From positions 4,464 to 30,220 of the forward strand of contig JAMYWO010000284.1 in the NCBI GenBank assembly GCA_024220525.1: 25,757 bases of DNA, in the 5' to 3' direction. How positions within the stretch are numbered: the first letter of the stretch is position 1; each line of letters starts with the position of its first letter. The notes beneath the pieces are model-generated. The model was not told the DNA's origin. It saw only the letters and a list, made by a program, of their open reading frames with translations, and made no database searches. Origin of the DNA: Cochliopodium minus. Its lineage: Eukaryota > Discosea > Himatismenida > Cochliopodiidae. Below are positions 19,851-25,757 of this stretch, piece by piece. A program made the translations under genes and the position numbers.

Positions 19851-21598
19851 TTAATTTTCTTCAATGTCATCTTTGTCGTTGTCCTTGGAACGGCTTATTT
19901 TCTTTGGGACAATTTTTGGTCTCCTTTGTTCAAAGCTTCCACTGTTTGTGTTGCTAATAAAAAAATAAAAATAATTAAATGATAAAAAATGAAAAAATAA
20001 AATAAAAAATAAATAAAAATACTTATTTTCATTATTTGAATTGTTTATATTATTGTTAGTGTTGATGACAATGTTGGTGGTGGACAAGAGAGACATGATT
20101 TGTCTTTTCTTCTCTTCTTTTTTGATTTCGTTGGATTCGTGAATGGAGCTGAATTGGTTGACAGAAGAGACGAAGTGAGCTTTTGGATGGAAAACGACAA
20201 TTACACTGATGTTATCTTTTGAGCCTAAAATAGAAATAAAAATAATTAAAAATAATTTAAAAATAAAATAAAAATTAATTAAAATTAAAATCTAATCAAA
20301 AAAAATCAAAATAAAATGTGAAATATTTCCCAAAAAAAAAAAAATTAATTTATAATCCAAATTTTATGAAAATAATTTTAAAGTAAAAATAGAATAAATT
20401 AAAATACATAAATAAAAATGTGAAATAAAAAATAAAAGTAATTAAAATAATTTATACACAATAATAAAACTAAAAATTAATTAAAATTTAGTTTTAAAAA
20501 AATGATTATGATTTAAATAATTAAAAAAAAATGATTAAAATGATTTAAAATTTTAATTTTGTAAAAATGATTTTGAAAATTTCAAAAATAAAAAAATAAA
20601 AAAAAAATATTGAAATTAATTTAAAAAATTTTAAATTAATTATTTATTATTTTTTTTACCTAAACATAATGCAGTTTCTCTTAAAACAGAAGCAACATGT
20701 TTTTTACAAGAGTTTCCTTTGTTTCTTATGTAATCCACAACTATATTGACTGCCTGAGTGTCTGTCAGCTCGTCCCACAAGCCATCACATGCCAAAATGA
20801 GGAAGGGAAACTCTTCGTTCAAAATATATGGTTCCTCAAACTCTTCTTCAATGTTGTCATAAGGCTAATCAAAAAAAAAATTATTTTTAAATATAATTTT
20901 TTCTTTTTTTTTACATTTTATTTTTATTTTTTTATTTTTATAATTTTTTTTTTATTTTTTGAAATAAAATTAGTAAATTATTTGTTTTTATTTTGTTTTT
21001 TAGTTTTTTGTTTTTGTTTTTATTTTTATTTTTGTTTTTGTTTTTGTTTTTTTATTTTTAGTTTTTTGTTTAAATATTTGTTTTTATTTTTAGTTTTAGT
21101 TTTATTTATTTTTTCAATTTTTAATTATTTTACATTTATGAATTATTTTATTTTATTTAATTTAAAAAAATTTATTCTTTATTTTTATTATCAATTTTTT
21201 TGTTATTTTTTTGTTTTTTTACTTGTTGAAGAATGGCAGGATGTTTGGTGTTGCCCAGGGCACGGGAAACAGCGATATCTCCGTTGACTCTCCCTTCGTT
21301 AGAAATGAAAGAACCCTGCGAATGCAAAAACTTCCTTTCATAAGTAGAATCCGCTTTGTGGTCTTTGGTAGCTCTTTAAAATATATAATAAATTATTTTA
21401 TTTATTAATATTTTTTATTTTAAATTATTTTTTTATTTTATATAATATTTTTTATTAGAATTTATTTTTAATTTTATTTTTCATTTTTTATTTATTAATT
21501 TTATTTTTTATTCATTATTTATTTTATTTTTTATTTTTTATTTTTTATTTTTTATTCTTTATTTTTTATTTTTTATTTTTTATTTTTTATTTTTTATT
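19851..21598 (-). CDS. PP2C-family Ser/Thr phosphatase, 3' part
   Basis: Visible exons: 21373-21223, 20864-20660, 20224-20033 and 19953-19851 (TAA). Phases agree (0, 1, 2). Motifs in order are those of the second half of a PP2C catalytic domain: TKDHKADSTYERKFLHSQG, GRVNGDIAVSRALGN, FPFLILACDGLWDELTD with the metal-binding Asp of DGLWD, and SKDNISVIVV with the conserved DN pair. The visible part therefore looks active. A ~75-residue Asn/Ser- and Lys-rich tail follows (NTNNNINNSNNEN, RRPKIVPKKISRSKDN). The first half, with the RYEMEDA-type motif and the first metal-binding Asp residues, should lie upstream, but the sequence breaks off at the N at 21599 and none is found beyond it. Role: Mn/Mg-dependent dephosphorylation of phosphoserine and phosphothreonine in the cytosol or nucleus. 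Confidence 0.85.
20225..20659. other. Long AT-only intron of the PP2C gene
   Basis: A 435-nt intron made of A/T runs between two PP2C exons. Donor GTAAAA after the codons for CLG, acceptor TTTTAG. I see nothing else in it. Confidence 0.7.
21519..21598. repeat. TTTTTTA tandem repeat abutting the N
   Basis: About ten units of TTTTTTA with one TTCTTTA variant, ending directly at the ambiguous base. Such a tract is a common site of assembly breaks and false joins. Confidence 0.85.
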
Positions 21599-21599
21599 N
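21599..21599. other. Ambiguous base (N): probable assembly join
   Basis: The only N in the window. To its left the PP2C gene lacks its 5' exons; to its right a different minus-strand gene lacks its 3' exons. A single missing base cannot account for both losses, so this position probably marks a join of two sequences that are not adjacent, or a collapsed gap. Confidence 0.75.
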
Positions 21600-21904
21600 A
21601 TCAAAGATTCTTCAAAATATTTTTTTAAAAAAATATGTTTACAGATGTGTCCATATAGAAGTATTTATAAAATATATTTGATGATGGATATCCACCTCTA
21701 TCCAATCCTGAATTTATCCCATCAATTTGTCTTCACATGTGTGGGAGTTGTAAAGAAAAATTAATCAAAATACAAAAATTTCACTTTTGGTTTTATATAC
21801 CTTGTTGCCAATTCATAATTTTCATCATAACTCGATAAAACGAATACTCTTTTTTGTGCAAATGTGATGTAGAGAAAAAGTATAAAGATAATCAGATATT
21901 TCAT
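21600..21904 (-). CDS. Secreted substrate-binding-like protein, 5' part
   Basis: Two exons are visible, 21904-21801 and 21730-21643, joined in phase 2 over a 70-nt intron; a third would follow beyond a GTAAAC donor at 21642 but is cut off at the N. The start MKYLIIFILFLYITFAQ is a signal peptide. The mature protein begins KRVFVLSSYDENYELATRQI, then DGINSGLDRGGY and FYKYFYMDTS. This resembles the first strand and helix of bacterial-type ABC substrate-binding or extracellular sensor domains (pattern K-V-LVL-SYH..Y.w...i..GI...L, then ...YMDTK). If so it would be an extracellular ligand-binding domain, in protists often the outer part of a receptor. Only about 64 residues are seen, so this is tentative. 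It is divergent from the secreted Cys-rich gene at 22422. Confidence 0.55.
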
Positions 21905-22421
21905 ATTTTTAATTTTCTTTTAATCCTCAATTTTATTATCGAGGAGAAATATTAATTTTTCTTTGAATCAAATTAAAACCTCTTTTTCCGATTAAAAAAT
22001 CTCTCAACAAATTGATGGGAATTAATATTTCAATAATCTTCTCAATCATTTTCGTTATATGCTTGATAAATTATCATCAAAACTAGAATGTCAAATAACA
22101 CTCACAAGATTCAATGACTATTTGATTGGAACTAATCATGGTTCACTTAGTTAATTCATTTTGATTACTTGAACATCATTAAATTTCAACAATTTTTCTT
22201 GAAATATAAAAATTAATATAATTTTAAAAACAAAATTTTGGGTTTAAATGGGAAATATCAAGATAATTCCTGAAACAAAGTCTAAATTGATTAAATAATC
22301 AAATAATCAATTTGTGCTTTTCATCAAATTAATTTGAATTAAAAAATTATCCTTATAAAAAAAGAAAATTTATGAAAAGACAAAAAAATAAGAAAAATAA
22401 TTAAAAATAAAAAAAAAAGAG
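21905..22421. promoter_or_regulatory. Divergent promoter region
   Basis: About 517 nt between two divergent signal-peptide genes, less monotonous than the introns, presumably holding both promoters. A plus-strand 23-codon hydrophobic ORF at 22015-22086 is present but has no visible continuation. No recognisable element was identified. Confidence 0.45.
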
Positions 22422-23867
22422 ATGATGAAAGTAACACTTTTGTTGATTTGCTTGATGATCGTATTGATCGCTGCAAAATCAGAATTGAACCAAATCAAAC
22501 AACAATTTGCAAGAGGAACCCAATTGTCCCAAAAGGCTGCAACCAGAGGAAGATTCAGAGTAGCATATCAAGGAAGCTGCGCACAATTCTTCAGACAATC
22601 TGTCAGTGTCAGCAAATATGTTGCTAATGGTAAAGAAAAAAAATTAATCAAGAAGAAAATAAATTCGATTTCGAATAAGAACATAAATACAATCTTGATC
22701 AATCAGATCTATTATATTTTTAAAAATAATATTTATATGTATCTTTTTTTCCATTTTAATTATTAAACTCATTATTATCTTTTATATTTGAACATCTGCT
22801 AAATGAAATGATAATAATAACATTCAATCTTTGAACATATAATCGATGTTTTGTTTGATAATAATTTTTAATTTTTTAATTTACCCTTGTTATTTTAAAA
22901 ATAAAATAAAAAAGGATGTTTGCCTATCAATGGTACTGATGATGCTGCAAATTTGAATGCAGATGTACAATGCCAAAATATCAGAAGAAACAGATCCGTC
23001 GTTACTATCCTTAATGTCTATGAACAATCCACAAGAAAAGTATACAGATCTCCATTTGTGGTATCCTTTAAACCTACCCGTCCTATCTTGACCCCACAAA
23101 GAGTATATGCAAGAAGACCATCATGTAATGTTGAAAAATCTGTATGTGGTGATAATATTGCAGTTGTCAACAGATGTGATAATAGCGAAGTCACTTTGGC
23201 AAAAGATGGATTATATGTCCTCAATGATGATATCATTTATTTGGCAAGCAGTAAATCCCTCAATCTCAGCCAATGTCATCCAGGAACTTTGGCAACATGC
23301 TGTTCATATGTCAATCCAACCGGAATGAGTAAGAAATAAATATAATATTTAATATTTAAGCCTTTATAATCAATTATAATCTCCCAAATATTTTTAATCA
23401 AATGAAAACCAAAACCAAAATATAAAATTTCTCTAATTATTACTTTTAATAATTTGTGTACTTAAATAATCTCAAAGCAAAATTTTATTTCATTAATGTT
23501 ATAAATTATATGATTTATAATCGCATTATTCCCTATATCTCTCTCACGATACCCATTATAAATTCAAACTAATGCATTTTCTTTATCAATAATAATAGGT
23601 GTATGCCCAAACACCCCATCTACCGGATTGTTGACCTACATCCCATCCAAAAAGGGTCCTACTGTAGTTTTGAGCGCAAAGAACAACAAGGCATCCAAGA
23701 AGCCACTCAAGATCAAACAAGAAGAAGATTCAGAACAATCTGAAGAAGAACAACCTGTCGAAGATGAAGAAGACGAGGATTTCTCCAAGAAAAAACTCGG
23801 AAAGCCAATCAAATCTTCCAAGAAGGTTAAAGCAAGCAAGAGCAAGAACATTGACTTTGAATTTTAA
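22422..23867 (+). CDS. Secreted Cys-rich protein with acidic/basic tail
   Basis: Three exons, 22422-22629, 22915-23328 and 23599-23867, spliced to 891 nt (296 aa); both introns (285 and 270 nt) are phase 1. Signal peptide MMKVTLLLICLMIVLIAAKS. The family pattern is kept: AYQGSCAQF, GCLPING, a Cys in DVQCQN, FVVSFKPTRP, YARRPSC, NRCDNS, DDIIYLASS, SQC, TCCSYV and SVCPN. The last exon encodes a disordered tail, first acidic (EEDSEQSEEEQPVEDEEDED) then Lys-rich (GKPIKSSKKVKASKSKN). Compared with the two paralogues at 14-17 kb it has an extra basic stretch before the domain (ARGTQLSQKAATRGRFR) and introns inside the domain, so it is the more distant member. Function unknown; secreted or cell-wall location is inferred. 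Its stop lies 62 nt from the stop of the convergent RCC1 gene. Confidence 0.82.
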
Positions 23868-23929
23868 ATAATTGAATTAAATTGATTTAAAAGTTTAAAA
23901 AAAAAATGTTTTAATTTATTTGTTTTTTT

Positions 23930-25757
23930 TTAAGAAGAAATTTTAATGATAATGTGTTGGATGGGTTTGGGGAGTTTGATTTTGTTTGAATGAAATTGCT
24001 TGGTATGTTTCAAACACAACAAAAAGTGGAAAACTCTTTCCTTAAACTTTTCCCCAAAATACTTGTGGTTAGCTGTTGACCATTCCTATCAAAATAAAAA
24101 ATAAAAAATATTTATATTTATATTAATAAAAATTAAAATCAACTAAAATAATTAATATTCAAAATAGTTCTTTAAAACAAAAAAGATCAATAATTAATTA
24201 CAATGATGGGTTGTTGGTTTTGAATGAACATCATGTTTTCAAAATCTAACTTTAGGGGAACATTACTCTTCTTTTTATTTCCCATTCCTAGTTGTCCATG
24301 TTCATTGGCTCCACAGACAAATATTTCATTATTTCCTTCAAATTTTTATAATTAAAAATTGAAAATTAAATTGAAATAAAAATAAAAATTAAAAATTTAA
24401 AAAAAAATAAAATGAAATGAAAAATAATTACTGTTAACAAAGATAGAATGACCGTAACAAATGACAATTTGAGAAATGTTGGGAATATTTACTTTGGTAA
24501 ATGTATATCTTTTTCCTTCGTCTCCCAAACAAAGTTGGCCATCTTCATTTTCTCCAGTGCCATAGGCGTCTCCATCCTCTAAAATTAATTTTATTTTAAT
24601 ATTTTTTAATTTTATTGATTTTTATTTTTATTTTTTCATTTTTTTTGTTATGTTAATTTAATTTATTTTCATTTATTTTAATTTATTTTAATTATTTTAT
24701 TTTATTTTAATTTAATTTAATTTATTTTATTTTAATTTATTTTAATTTATTTTAATTTATTTTAATTTATTTTAATTTATTTTAATTTTTTGTTATTTTT
24801 ATTTTCTGATTTTTTTTATATTAATTTTATTATTTTTTTTTATTTTTATTTTTTATTTTTCTTTCAAATATTTTTATTTTTTGATTTTTTTTTATATTAA
24901 ATTTTTTAATTTTTAATTCTAATTTTTAATTATAATTGTTTCAATTTTTATTTTTCATTGAATACCTGTCAAAAGGAATGAATGAAATCTCCCAATGTGA
25001 AGGGAAGAAATATTTGGAAAGGTATTAATTGTATTAATTTTGAAATCATTGTCGCTGTGTCCATTTCCTAATTGTCCAAAGTTATTGTACCCAAAACTTT
25101 TCATACTTGTTTTTCCGTTTTCGTCTTCTTTTATTTATTATTATCAAATTTTTTAATTTACATGAAAACAAAAATGTTATTTTTTTAAATTTATTTTTAA
25201 ATTAATTTCATTATTTTTATATTTAATCATTTTTGCTTTTTTTAATTTTAAAATTTTTTTTTTTTATTTTTTAAATTTTAAAATATTTCTTAAATTTTTT
25301 TTTATTTTATTTTTTTATTTTTTATTTTTGAATTATTATTTTTTTTTACTTATTTTTTAAAAATTTTTTAAAAATTTTTTTATATTTATTTTTTGAATTA
25401 AATTTATTTTTTTTATTTATTTTTGTCATTTTTTTTGTTATTTTTTTTTACTGAGTAAAATGAAAGAATGTATGGATCCACAAACAACAGAAACAATGTT
25501 TTTGTCAATCATCAAAAAAGTGGGTTTAGAAATTCTAGATCTATCTTTCGGTATTCCACATTGGCCATATTCATTCGATCCCATAACAAACACTTCTCCA
25601 TTTTCTAAAAAAAATTTAAAAAAATTTAAAAAAAATAAAAATTAAAAAATAAAAATATTAAAATAAAAAAAATAAAGTAAAAATAAAAAATATTAAAATT
25701 AAAAATTAAAAATTAAAAATTAAAAATTAAAAATTAAAAATTAAAAATTAAAAATTA
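23930..25757 (-). CDS. RCC1-like beta-propeller protein, 3' part (exons 6-10)
   Basis: Visible exons: 25604-25452, about 25127-24966, 24578 to about 24433, 24335-24202 and 24085-23930 (TAA). Sizes and phases match exons 6-10 of the complete paralogues (153, 156-162, 147, 134, 156 nt). Blades include ENGEVFVMGSNEYGQCGIP, SFGYNNFGQLGNGHSD, EDGDAYGTGENEDGQLCLGD and NNEIFVCGANEHGQLGMG. The last exon gives EWSTANHKYFGEKFKERVF, the helix HFLLCLKHT, and KLPKPIQHIIIKISS. Exons 1-5 are absent: the window ends in intron 5 within an ATTAAAA repeat. The complementary half (exons 1-5, ending at phase 1 in intron 5 within the same repeat) is at the left edge, and the two halves would give a 409-aa protein of normal structure. 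It is therefore probably the same gene as 1-1296. Confidence 0.87.
24727..24785. repeat. 10-bp tandem repeat in an RCC1 intron
   Basis: About six units of TTTTAATTTA inside the intron between exons 7 and 8 of the right-hand RCC1 gene. The surrounding intron (about 24579-24965) is T-rich on the plus strand and holds nothing else recognisable. Confidence 0.8.
25693..25757. repeat. AT minisatellite at the right edge
   Basis: Nine to ten units of ATTAAAA running to the last base. Same unit as the left-edge repeat and in the corresponding intron of an RCC1 gene. Confidence 0.9.

Noticed and set aside
20697-21287. 196-codon plus-strand ORF
   Set aside because: Antisense to PP2C exons and the T-rich strand of an intron; the PP2C motifs on the minus strand explain the conserved parts.
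22015-22086. Small hydrophobic ORF (MGINISIIFSIIFVICLINY and three more residues)
   Set aside because: Signal-peptide-like, but with no following exon in phase and no conservation visible; too short to support.
24655-24790. CRISPR-like regular array
   Set aside because: Simple 10-bp AT tandem repeat without spacers, in a eukaryotic intron.

Overview
This is a very AT-rich, intron-dense nuclear fragment from a unicellular eukaryote, most likely a free-living amoeboid or amoeboflagellate protist (amoebozoan, heterolobosean or similar; the sequence alone does not decide which). The grounds are spliced genes with mostly GTAA...AG introns of about 50-460 nt, non-coding DNA made almost wholly of A/T runs, standard-code stops (TAA, and TGA in two genes), and a gene set of RCC1 propellers, a MAPK15/ERK7-type kinase fold, a CLN7/MFSD8-type transporter, homeodomain proteins, a PP2C phosphatase and Cys-rich secreted proteins. 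No rRNA, tRNA, CRISPR or viral gene was seen.

Layout. 1-8.2 kb: three head-to-tail RCC1-type genes on the minus strand (the first runs off the left edge) with a gene relic between the second and third. 8.7-11.8 kb: a 13-exon MFS transporter, minus strand. 12.4-14.0 kb: a six-exon MAPK15-like gene, plus strand, that has lost the glycine loop, HRD, DFG and TxY motifs and is therefore a predicted pseudokinase. 14.2-16.9 kb: two secreted Cys-rich paralogues, plus strand. 17.6-19.7 kb: two homeodomain paralogues, plus strand, with a minus-strand gene relic between them. 19.9-21.4 kb: the 3' part of a PP2C phosphatase, minus strand. 21599: a single N that interrupts two genes. 21.6-21.9 kb: the 5' part of a secreted substrate-binding-like protein, minus strand. 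22.4-23.9 kb: a third secreted Cys-rich paralogue, plus strand. 23.9-25.8 kb: the last five exons of another RCC1 gene, running off the right edge.

Three observations stand out. First, the left edge holds exons 1-5 and the right edge exons 6-10 of the same ten-exon RCC1 gene structure, in the same orientation and splice phase, and both edges end in the same ATTAAAA-type repeat. Joining the edges would give one complete gene of about 409 aa, so the window is probably a circular, tandem or rotated assembly unit, with the real break at the N. Second, the pseudokinase carries at its C-terminus what looks like the same tail as the RCC1 proteins: a hydrophobic helix, a 24-residue spacing to an LP motif, then a second hydrophobic helix. 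A catalytically dead kinase and a family of propellers sharing one docking tail would make a plausible adaptor set working through a common partner. Third, in the RCC1 family each propeller blade is one phase-1 exon (one blade is split by a 24-nt microexon), and the last exon is far more conserved at DNA level than expected, which suggests gene conversion.

Most functions are assigned by recognising conserved motifs in translations spliced by hand; exon borders were chosen so that reading frame, splice dinucleotides and paralogue structure agree, and no database search was possible.
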